Source: Actinomycetota bacterium (GTDB lineage: Bacteria; Actinomycetota; Acidimicrobiia; Acidimicrobiales; Ilumatobacteraceae). Taken from it: a stretch of DNA of 63,705 nucleotides. Of the stretch, positions 57,572-63,705 are shown piece by piece (position 1 is the first letter of the stretch; every line of letters starts with the position of its first letter). A program made the translations under genes and the position numbers. The notes under the pieces are model-generated. The model ran no database searches. It was not told the origin of the DNA and saw nothing but the letters and a program-made list of their open reading frames with translations. Location of the stretch: NCBI GenBank assembly GCA_030685215.1, contig JAUXQB010000024.1, positions 1 through 63,705 of the forward strand, read 5' to 3'.

Positions 57572-58125
57572 CTACACCGGCGCAGCTGCGGGCACTCATC
57601 ACCGCACGGCGCACGAGCATGCTCGTCGATCGCGCGCGGCCGGTCTCTCGCGAGGTCGTCGCCGAGCTGTGCGAGCTGGCGCAATGGGCACCGAACCACA
57701 AGCGCACCTGGCCGTGGCGGTTCGCGGTCGCCGACGGCGACGGGCGGGCCAGGCTGGGCGACACCATCGCCGACGCGATGGAAGCGCACGGCGACCCGGC
57801 GGAGAAGGTGGCCAAGACGCGCACCAAGTACCTGCGCACTCCCGCCACGCTGGTGGTCGGCTCAGCGGCGGGCGACTCACCGCTGCGGTCCGCCGAGAAC
57901 CGCGACGCCACCGCCGCCGGGGTGCAGAACATCCTGCTGGCAGCAACGGCCACCGGCCTCGCCAGCTACTGGGGCTCGTGCCCGAAGGGGGCCAACGACG
58001 CCGTGGCCGCACTGTGCGGGTTCGAGCCCGGCACGCACATCGCGGCGCTCATCTACCTCGGCTGGGCCACCGAAGGCGTGGTGGCGCCCGAGCGGCCGCA
58101 GGTCCACCTGCACATCATCGACTGA
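57568..58125 (+). CDS. Nitroreductase-family protein
   Basis: A 185-residue flavoprotein of the nitroreductase superfamily: RRTSMLVDRARPVSREVVAELCELAQWAPNHKRTWPWRF is the FMN-binding N-terminus, AAGVQNILLAATATGLASYWGS the dimer core and AALIYLGWATEG the conserved end. It uses NAD(P)H to reduce a nitro, quinone or enone group; the Ser/Arg-rich N-terminal FMN site is intact. The GTG overlap with the hydrolase gene makes it the third gene of the operon. The physiological substrate is unknown. Confidence 0.86.
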   Translation: MTTPAQLRALITARRTSMLVDRARPVSREVVAELCELAQWAPNHKRTWPWRFAVADGDGRARLGDTIADAMEAHGDPAEKVAKTRTKYLRTPATLVVGSAAGDSPLRSAENRDATAAGVQNILLAATATGLASYWGSCPKGANDAVAALCGFEPGTHIAALIYLGWATEGVVAPERPQVHLHIID

Positions 58126-58132
58126 GGCGCCG

Positions 58133-58696
58133 TCAGAAGTCGGCGGAGCGCTCCGCCGCGGCACGGGCCAGCGCGCGGGCACTGCTGCGATCGGGGCTGG
58201 CCACGCTGAAGTAGCCGCTCTCGACCTGCACGATCACCTCATAGGTGTCGTCGCTGCGGATGACGCCCACGGCCGCGAGCCCGATGCCGCTGAGCGGTTC
58301 GATCTCCTCCCCCGATGGTGCGGGCTGTTCGAGGTCGATGGCGGTGCGAGCGCGCACCAGCACGGTGTAGTCGTCGCCGCTGGCACGAACCACGTAACCG
58401 CACAGGTCGTCGGCCAGCTCCTGGGTGGCGGTGAGGCGGCCGGAGCCGACGCCCGCGATGCCCACCCCGTCGAAGTCGTCGGCGGTGAGTGCGTTGCAGA
58501 GCTGCCCGGCGAAGAGCGTGCCGGGCGGCAGCGTGTCGTCGGGTACGAACGAGATGACCACGTCGGGAAGCAGCGTGGTGGCGACGCTGTCGATCGGCAC
58601 GGTGCCGACGGTGACGGGTGTGGACGACGGCGGGTTGTTCTGGCACGCCACGAGGAACCCCGCGGCGCACACGCTGACCGCGGTCCTCCACTTCAT
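58133..58696 (-). CDS. Small secreted lipoprotein, DUF3558-like
   Basis: A 187-residue protein with a lipoprotein signal peptide ending LVAC (Cys18), a Thr/Pro/Val-rich spacer and a compact domain containing GQLCNALTADDFDGVGIAGVG and ADDLCGYVVRASGD, whose two Cys may form a disulfide. The layout resembles the actinobacterial DUF3558 lipoproteins of unknown function; the match is by style and is uncertain. ATG 58696 is 7 nt after TATCGT. It converges on the nitroreductase gene with a 7-bp gap. Confidence 0.68.
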   Translation of the reverse strand: MKWRTAVSVCAAGFLVACQNNPPSSTPVTVGTVPIDSVATTLLPDVVISFVPDDTLPPGTLFAGQLCNALTADDFDGVGIAGVGSGRLTATQELADDLCGYVVRASGDDYTVLVRARTAIDLEQPAPSGEEIEPLSGIGLAAVGVIRSDDTYEVIVQVESGYFSVASPDRSSARALARAAAERSADF

Positions 58697-58703
58697 GACG
58701 GCG

Positions 58704-58709
58704 ACGATA
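58704..58709 (-). promoter_or_regulatory. TATCGT -10-like box of the lipoprotein gene
   Basis: TATCGT, then CGCCGTC and ATG 58696. The same 14-nt string TATCGTCGCCGTCA precedes the glutamine synthetase-like gene at 24.97 kb. Confidence 0.55.
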
Positions 58710-58756
58710 CTGCCCGTGCCACCCCACGACCGGGCAGCCGGCGCACACCGGCGAGG

Positions 58757-60076
58757 TCAGCCGACCGGCACCGGCGCCTGCTCGCTGTCGTGATGGGAGA
58801 TCTCGCGGTACCAACGCGACGAGCGGGCCATCAGCGTGGCGACGATGCCGAACACGCCTGCGGCCGTGAAGATGAGCGCGATGCCACGGTCGTCGCCGGT
58901 CCCGAACCAGTCACCGATCAACTCGCCGCCGGCGCCGTCGGCACGCATGAGCGGGATGAAGACCAGCTGCGCGAGCGGCCCGATCATGAACGCGGTCAAT
59001 GGCGCAGCCGCGTTCTCGACGGTCTGCGCGAAGCCGAACACACGACCCTGGTGATCGAACGGGACCACGCGTTGCAGCACCGTCTGCTCCGCCGCCTCGA
59101 TCATCGGCATCAAGCTCATCCACACGAGCATGCCGACGCCGAGCAAGGCGATGCTTGCCTGCAGTGTGAACACCGCGCACATCACCCAGTTGACGAAGTT
59201 GCCGATCAGGATGAGTCGCATCGGGTTGGCGCCGACGCCCTTCCTGGCCACCACCGCGCCGCCGGCGATGAAGCCGAGGCTCAGCACCGCGAACAGCATG
59301 CCCCACGCCTCCACCGACATCAGCGACAATCCGTACGCATCCATCAGCGACATGAACACGCCGCCGAGCAGGTTGTTGAACGCGGCGAACCCGATGAGCC
59401 CGTAGAGCCCGGGTACTTCGCGGATGATCGCCATCGCGCCGCGGAAGTCGATGGCAGGCGGCCGTTCCTCGTCGTCGTGCTGCTCCGGCATCTCCTCGGG
59501 CACCCGGATGGTGAGCAGGTGCAGCAGCGCCAGCGTGGTGATGACCACGGAGATGATGAGCGCCCAACCCATGCCCAGCTGTCCGACGACGAGACCGCTC
59601 AGCACCGACGTGATGGTGAACGAGATGCCCATCACCGTGCCGACCATGCCGTTCGCACGGCCTCGATCGCCCTCGGGCACGAGCAGCGTGACCGACGTGG
59701 ACAATGCGATTGCGCGCAGGTTGCCCACCACCGACCCGGCGAGGATGACGAACACGAAGATCCAGAAGTGCAGGTTGCGCACCGTGACCAGCGACCCGTC
59801 GGGTGCGACGGCGTAGTGCGCGAGTGCGACCAGGTAGCAGACGAGCGCGGCGACCGATGCGACCACCATCGCGGTGTGCTTGCGGTGATGGTCGACGAAG
59901 GTGCCGAAGTACATGCCGACCAACGCGGAGACCACTGCGAAGCCGCCACCGACGACGGAGGTGGCGATGACCGACCTCGTCTCCAGGTACACCCAGAACG
60001 TGACCGCGAACCAGACGAAGCTGCTCATCACGCTGCTGACCAGCGCGTTCCACAGGAGGCGCTTGAAGATCTTCAT
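58757..60076 (-). CDS. MFS transporter
   Basis: A 439-residue protein with about 12 membrane helices, a short charged central loop (EEMPEQHDDEERP) between the two six-helix halves, and the family motif GMYFGTFVDHHRKHT in the first cytoplasmic loop. It resembles the MFS efflux proteins related to macrolide exporters (MefA/enterobactin-exporter group). ATG 60076 is preceded by GGAAGGA. The gap to the upstream Ddn-like gene is 123 bp and holds one weak hairpin (60157-60175). Substrate is unknown. Confidence 0.85.
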   Translation of the reverse strand: MKIFKRLLWNALVSSVMSSFVWFAVTFWVYLETRSVIATSVVGGGFAVVSALVGMYFGTFVDHHRKHTAMVVASVAALVCYLVALAHYAVAPDGSLVTVRNLHFWIFVFVILAGSVVGNLRAIALSTSVTLLVPEGDRGRANGMVGTVMGISFTITSVLSGLVVGQLGMGWALIISVVITTLALLHLLTIRVPEEMPEQHDDEERPPAIDFRGAMAIIREVPGLYGLIGFAAFNNLLGGVFMSLMDAYGLSLMSVEAWGMLFAVLSLGFIAGGAVVARKGVGANPMRLILIGNFVNWVMCAVFTLQASIALLGVGMLVWMSLMPMIEAAEQTVLQRVVPFDHQGRVFGFAQTVENAAAPLTAFMIGPLAQLVFIPLMRADGAGGELIGDWFGTGDDRGIALIFTAAGVFGIVATLMARSSRWYREISHHDSEQAPVPVG

Positions 60077-60199
60077 CGAACGTCCTTCCGGGGAGAGTGA
60101 CAGGGGGCGGAGCGGGTCACCTTCGAGAGACGGACCAGAGCGAACCGAATCATCGCACCGCTCGGCGGAAGCGGTCGACAGAATTGCCCGAGCCGCAGG

Positions 60200-60580
60200 T
60201 CACACGGTGGGAGCGGTCCAGCCGTCGATGGCGAGCGCCGGCACGTCGTAGCACCATGCGTCGAACGTGAGGCCGATCGACGGGTCGCCGTCCCACGGGT
60301 ACTTGGCGCCCATCAACTCACCGACCGTCCTGCGCTCGTGTGGATCGGTGACCTCTCTCGCGCGACCTCGCCGAACCTCGCGGTCGATGCGGACCGAGAC
60401 GTCCGGTGTCACGAGCGCGTTGCGGAACCAGTCGGCTCCGGGGCCGTTCCCGCTGATGAGGTGCAGCGTGTCGTCGATGACGCCGAACCAGATCTCCACC
60501 TCGTGCGGGTTGCCGCTGCGGCGCCCGGTGGTGGTGAGGTAGCAGTTCTCCTCGTCGAGGAACGGTGTCAGCCAGCTCAT
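60200..60580 (-). CDS. Deazaflavin (F420)-dependent nitroreductase-family protein, Ddn-like
   Basis: A 126-residue split-barrel protein of the DUF385/Ddn type: YLTTTGRRSGNPHEVEIWF is the signature loop that contacts F420, DDTLHLISGNGPGADWFRNAL and VSVRIDREVRRGRAREV complete the core. These enzymes use F420H2 to reduce quinones or nitro compounds. The organism encodes cofD, so F420 is available. The gene begins 3 bp after the mutase stop codon, so they are co-transcribed, an unusual pairing. Confidence 0.86.
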   Translation of the reverse strand: MSWLTPFLDEENCYLTTTGRRSGNPHEVEIWFGVIDDTLHLISGNGPGADWFRNALVTPDVSVRIDREVRRGRAREVTDPHERRTVGELMGAKYPWDGDPSIGLTFDAWCYDVPALAIDGWTAPTV

Positions 60581-60583
60581 CGA

Positions 60584-62164
60584 TCAGCGACCGGGTTGAT
60601 ACACGCCGAACACTTCCCGCAGCGCATCGCTCACTTCGCCGAGCGTGGCGTTGGCACGCAGCGCTTCCTTCATCGGCGGCAGCAGGTTCTGAGTACCGCG
60701 GGCGGCCTCGGTGAGGTCGGCCAGCCGTGCCGCGAGCAGCGCGTGGTCGCGGTTCGCCTTGTATTCGGCGAGGCTCTCCCGCTGGCCCTTCTCGAGCAGC
60801 GGATCGCTCGGGAACACCACCGGTTCCGGCTCGTTGTCGACAGTGAACTTGTTGAGCCCGACGATGACTCGCTCGTCGTTGTCGATGCTCTTCGCGTAGG
60901 CGTAGGCCGCCTCCATGATCTCGTCCTGCTGGAAGCCCGACTCGATGGCCTCGACCGCTCCACCCATCTCGTCGATGCGTTCGATGTACTCCCACGCGAG
61001 ACGCTCGATCTCGTCGGTGAGGGTCTCCACGAAGTAGCTGCCGGCGAGCGGGTCGGGCGTGTCGGCGATGCCGCTCTCGTACCCGATGATCTGCTGCGTG
61101 CGCAACGCGATGCGTGCCGCGCGTTCGGTGGGCAGGCTCAACGCTTCGTCGTATCCGTTGGTGTGCAGGCTCTGCGTGCCACCCATCACCGCGGCCATGC
61201 TCTGCACCGCGACGCGCACGATGTTGTTCTCCGGCTGCTGCGCGGTGAGTGTGCTGCCGCCCACCTGCGTGTGGAAGCGCAACAGCTTGCTGCTCTCCTT
61301 CTGCGCGCCGAAGCGCTCGCTCATCAGCTTGTACCAGATGCGCCGCGAGGCCCGGAACTTGGCGACCTCTTCGAAGAAGTTGTTGTGTGCGTTCCAGAAG
61401 AAGCTCAGTCGGGGTGCGAACGCATCGATGTCGAGCCCTGCGGCCAGCGCGGCTTCCACGTACGCGATTCCGTTCGCGATGGTGAACGCGATCTCCTGCA
61501 CGGCGGTGCTGCCGGCCTCACGGATGTGGTAGCCGCTGATGCTGATGGTGTTCCACTTCGGCACGTTGGCCGCGCAGTACTCGAAGATGTTGGTGATGAT
61601 GCGCATCGACGGCTTCGGCGGATAGATGTACGTGCCGCGCGCGATGTACTCCTTGAGCAGGTCGTTCTGGATGGTGCCGCTGATGGCGCTCGCCGGCACG
61701 CCCTGCTCCTCGGCCACCAGCTCGTACATGAGCAGCAGGATCGCGCCGGTGGAGTTGATGGTCATGCTGGTGCTCACCTTGTCGAGCGGCAGGTCGGCCA
61801 GCAGTGCGCGCATGTCGGCCATGCTGTCGATGGCCACGCCCACCTTGCCCACCTCACCCTCGGCACGCGGGTGGTCGCTGTCGTAGCCCATCTGGGTGGG
61901 CAGGTCGAACGCGCAGCTGAGACCGGTCTGGCCGGCTTCGAGGAGGAACTTGAACCGCTCGTTGGTGCTGGCCGCGGTGCCGAAGCCGGCGTACTGCCGC
62001 ATCGTCCACAACTTGCCGCGGTACATCGTGGGGTACACGCCGCGCGTGTAGGGCGGCTTGCCCGGTGCACCGAGCTGCGTCGCAGGGTCCCAGCCCTCCA
62101 GATCCGAGGCGTCGTACAACGCCTTGATCTCGATGCCGGAGTCGTTACGGATCTCGTCGCTCAT
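60584..62164 (-). CDS. Methylmalonyl-CoA mutase-type acyl-CoA mutase large subunit
   Basis: A 526-residue B12-enzyme catalytic subunit: [60 protein letters not shown] and [14 protein letters not shown] are the acyl-CoA-mutase substrate-channel motifs. It ends before the cobalamin-binding domain, so it must pair with a separate small subunit, as in the archaeal-type MCM or HcmAB mutases; none is in this window. It moves a carbonyl-CoA group in methylmalonyl-, isobutyryl- or 2-hydroxyisobutyryl-CoA. ATG 62164 is 8 nt after TACGCT. Confidence 0.88.
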   Translation of the reverse strand: MSDEIRNDSGIEIKALYDASDLEGWDPATQLGAPGKPPYTRGVYPTMYRGKLWTMRQYAGFGTAASTNERFKFLLEAGQTGLSCAFDLPTQMGYDSDHPRAEGEVGKVGVAIDSMADMRALLADLPLDKVSTSMTINSTGAILLLMYELVAEEQGVPASAISGTIQNDLLKEYIARGTYIYPPKPSMRIITNIFEYCAANVPKWNTISISGYHIREAGSTAVQEIAFTIANGIAYVEAALAAGLDIDAFAPRLSFFWNAHNNFFEEVAKFRASRRIWYKLMSERFGAQKESSKLLRFHTQVGGSTLTAQQPENNIVRVAVQSMAAVMGGTQSLHTNGYDEALSLPTERAARIALRTQQIIGYESGIADTPDPLAGSYFVETLTDEIERLAWEYIERIDEMGGAVEAIESGFQQDEIMEAAYAYAKSIDNDERVIVGLNKFTVDNEPEPVVFPSDPLLEKGQRESLAEYKANRDHALLAARLADLTEAARGTQNLLPPMKEALRANATLGEVSDALREVFGVYQPGR

Positions 62165-62172
62165 CGCTCGCG

Positions 62173-62178
62173 AGCGTA
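62173..62178 (-). promoter_or_regulatory. TACGCT -10-like box of the mutase gene
   Basis: TACGCT on the minus strand, 8 nt before ATG 62164, in the 64-bp divergent region shared with the gene at 62229. Confidence 0.45.
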
Positions 62179-62215
62179 GGTCGTCGACCGGCGTGCGCGG
62201 CCATCCGGCGGCCTC

Positions 62216-62221
62216 TACGGT
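62216..62221 (+). promoter_or_regulatory. TACGGT -10-like box, leaderless start
   Basis: TACGGT, then TGGCGCA and ATG 62229 (7-nt gap). Confidence 0.55.
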
Positions 62222-62228
62222 TGGCGCA

Positions 62229-63236
62229 ATGCGCACCCTCCGGTACGTGCCCGACCATGCCATCGCCGGCATCCCCAACGTGGCGGTCGACGGCTCGCCC
62301 AACCCCGACACCGTGCTCACGCTCTCGCACTGGCCGGGCGCGCCCACGCCGGTGGAGCTGCGCGACGACCTCTCGGCCCAGATCGCGTTCCGTGCGCTGG
62401 CGCGGCCCGAGCTGTTCGACGGCATCGAGGCCGTCACCACCAACCACTTCGACCAGGACGGTCTGGTCAGTGCGTTCGCACTGCTGCACCCGGACGCCGC
62501 GCTGGCTCGCCGCGACCAACTCGTCGACATCGCACGCGCCGGCGACTTCGGTACGTTCGAGTCACGCGACTCGGCGCGGGTGTCGATGGTGCTCGCCGCG
62601 CTCGACGACGACGCTCGGTCGCCGCTGCCCGCGGAGATGTTGGATGCCCCGTACCCGCAACGATGTGCAGCGCTGTACGAGTGGACGCTGCCGCGCCTGC
62701 TGGAGATCGTCGACCACCTCGATCGCTGGGAGCACCTGTGGGTCGACGAGGACGCCCACCTGTCGGCGAGCCTCGGGGCCATCGCCAGTGGTGAGGTCGT
62801 CGTCGAGGAGTTCCCGGAGATCGACCTCGCGGTGTTCGCCGTGCCCGCCGACCGGTCGGCCGCGCCCACGACGCGGTTCACCGTTGCACGCTCCGATCAT
62901 CTGCACCCGATGGCCGTGGCCAACAGCACCGAGCGCATGCGCGTGGCCGTCGTCGACGAGGCCGGCTGCTCCGTCGAGCTGCGCTACGAGACCTGGGTGA
63001 TGTACACGTCGCGGCCGGTGATGCCGCGTCCCGACCTGCGCCTGCTGGTTCCCGTGCTCGATGCGCTGGAGTCGTCGGGTTCCCGATGGCACGCCGACGC
63101 GCCTGGTTCGCTGACGCCGCAGCTGCGATGGGCAGGCGACGGCGAGTCGAGCGTGTCGCCGACGGAGTTCGTGCGCACCCTGCGCGAGTTCCTGGCCGAC
63201 GCAGCGCCCGCCTGGGACCCGTTCCAGATTCGCTAG
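62229..63236 (+). CDS. Conserved protein of unknown function with a DHH-like motif
   Basis: A 335-residue soluble protein. VTLTSHWPG-like [14 protein letters not shown] and [19 protein letters not shown] stand out; the latter resembles the DxDGxxSA motif I of DHH phosphoesterases, but later DHH motifs are not obvious. Possible members of this uncharacterised actinobacterial family are annotated only as DUF proteins. It is divergent from the acyl-CoA mutase gene and leaderless by start geometry. No signal peptide or membrane helix. A role in nucleotide or phosphoester metabolism is only a guess. Confidence 0.65.
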   Translation: MRTLRYVPDHAIAGIPNVAVDGSPNPDTVLTLSHWPGAPTPVELRDDLSAQIAFRALARPELFDGIEAVTTNHFDQDGLVSAFALLHPDAALARRDQLVDIARAGDFGTFESRDSARVSMVLAALDDDARSPLPAEMLDAPYPQRCAALYEWTLPRLLEIVDHLDRWEHLWVDEDAHLSASLGAIASGEVVVEEFPEIDLAVFAVPADRSAAPTTRFTVARSDHLHPMAVANSTERMRVAVVDEAGCSVELRYETWVMYTSRPVMPRPDLRLLVPVLDALESSGSRWHADAPGSLTPQLRWAGDGESSVSPTEFVRTLREFLADAAPAWDPFQIR

Positions 63237-63267
63237 CGCGTTGCGCCGCCGCGCCGACCCGGCTGGG

Positions 63268-63337
63268 GCTTCTCGGGCTGAATCGTCCCGCATACCGGGA
63301 CGGAAGCCGGTCAACTTGCGAGCACAACGATCGGTGA
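63268..63337. repeat. 70-bp dispersed palindromic repeat, copy 2
   Basis: Same length and ends as the copy at 31779-31848, 59 of 70 positions identical. The core stem CGTCCCG/CGGGACG (63284-63290/63296-63302) is kept, but the outer pairs seen in copy 1 are lost. It lies 31 bp after the 62.2-kb gene stop codon, in the 138-bp gap before the convergent RidA-family gene. Confidence 0.85.
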
Positions 63338-63374
63338 GCGTCTCCCGCGATCGACTCATCGACCCGCCGGCGAG

Positions 63375-63705
63375 CTACTTCGCGGCGACCAGCGCGATCT
63401 CCATCTTCCACTCGGGGCGGGCCAATGCGGGAACGGTGACCAGGGTGCTCGCCACCGTGCGGCCGCCGAGGGCCGCGTCGCGAGCCGCCATCACTGCAGC
63501 GAGGTGCGGCAACTGGTCGAACACCACGTAGGTGGTGACACTCACCACGTCGTCGGCTCCCATTCCCGCCTCGCGCAGCATCGCCGACAGGTTGGTCCAC
63601 ACCACTTCCGCCTGCGTGGCGATGGCTGCCGGCACCGTGCCGTCGGGCCGTGTGGGCACGACGCCGCTCGTGTGCAGCCAGGTGGCGGCACCCTCGGTGA
63701 CGATG
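63375..63705 (-). CDS. RidA-family (YjgF/L-PSP) protein, 5' end cut by the window
   Basis: The frame is open to the window edge; 109 residues are visible, starting IVTEGAATWLHTSGVVPTRPDGTVPA. WLHTSG, QAEVVWTNLSAMLREAGM, VVSVTTYVVF and VPALARPEWKMEIALVAA follow the RidA fold, with the substrate-binding Arg in ARPEWKMEI. RidA-type proteins hydrolyse reactive enamines/imines or have diverged roles. The GTG at 63659 is internal to the fold and not a start. About 20 residues are missing at the N-terminus. Confidence 0.85.
   Translation of the reverse strand, partial: IVTEGAATWLHTSGVVPTRPDGTVPAAIATQAEVVWTNLSAMLREAGMGADDVVSVTTYVVFDQLPHLAAVMAARDAALGGRTVASTLVTVPALARPEWKMEIALVAAK

Noticed and set aside
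60157-60175. Terminator after the Ddn-like gene
   Set aside because: ACCGCT/AGCGGT gives only a 6-bp stem with a 7-nt loop and no U-tract; too weak to list as a feature.
1-63705. tRNA, rRNA, prophage, insertion-sequence or defence-system genes
   Set aside because: No cloverleaf-like intergenic sequence, transposase, integrase, restriction or toxin-antitoxin motif was seen in any supported gene.

Overview
This window looks like a chromosomal segment of a high-GC actinobacterium, most likely of the class Acidimicrobiia (Ilumatobacter/Microtrichales-like). The inference rests on the cofD gene for coenzyme F420 together with two probable F420-dependent oxidoreductases, a DUF5719 protein next to a giant GT2 glycosyltransferase, an LpdA-type quinone dehydrogenase with only one active-site Cys, class II LysRS, and DapD. 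No rRNA, tRNA, CRISPR, phage or insertion-sequence genes were found.

Layout. 1-6.4 kb: the tail of an ftsH-like gene, a GATTCC-type microsatellite, then a leftward run of GT2/membrane protein, DUF5719 protein and thioredoxin-like protein, and a strongly promoted small coiled-coil protein. 6.4-21.4 kb: envelope polysaccharide genes (SpoIID/LytB protein with three C-terminal beta repeats, oligosaccharide flippase, gmd, fcl, four family 1/4 glycosyltransferases, an NDP-sugar pyrophosphorylase, an atypical NDP-sugar epimerase) with cofD embedded. 21.4-23.6 kb: two GNAT acetyltransferases around a ferritin-like gene. 23.6-31.7 kb: a glutamine synthetase-like gene divergent from a Liv-type ABC transporter operon (K-F-H-M/G fusion) that continues into a class I glutamine amidotransferase and a cytochrome P450. 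31.9-35.9 kb: a leftward aromatic meta-cleavage operon (flavin hydroxylase, cupin, FAH-family enzyme, class III extradiol dioxygenase) and an F420/FMN split-barrel protein. 36.7-40.2 kb: rmlD-rmlB-rmlC and an LCP-family ligase. 40.2-49.9 kb: birA divergent from an acyl-CoA carboxylase alpha subunit, ankyrin, phosphatase, DUF389, RDD, quinone dehydrogenase, DUF2236 and M15 peptidase genes. 50-63.7 kb: lysS-DUF2804-dapD, tag, acyl-CoA synthetase with a hydrolase and nitroreductase, MFS transporter, Ddn-like reductase, a methylmalonyl-CoA-mutase-type large subunit, an uncharacterised gene and a RidA-family gene cut by the window end.

The genes fit a heterotroph that builds a fucose/rhamnose-containing surface glycan (GDP-mannose to GDP-fucose; dTDP-glucose to dTDP-rhamnose; LCP attachment), degrades aromatic compounds and probably amines, and uses F420. 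Genes are packed tightly: ATGA/GTGA/TGATG overlaps are common and convergent genes often abut or overlap.

Most notable signals: (1) a repeated promoter architecture in which a TANNNT box, often exactly TAGCCT, lies 6-10 nt before the start codon, implying widespread leaderless transcription, twice with the upstream gene's TAG stop codon forming the start of the box; (2) a candidate gamma-glutamylation/P450 amine-use module with its own transporter; (3) a 70-bp dispersed palindromic repeat present twice; (4) a pair of intergenic hairpins sharing a 22-bp direct repeat; (5) a roughly 96-nt rod-like inverted repeat between divergent genes that may encode a structured RNA.
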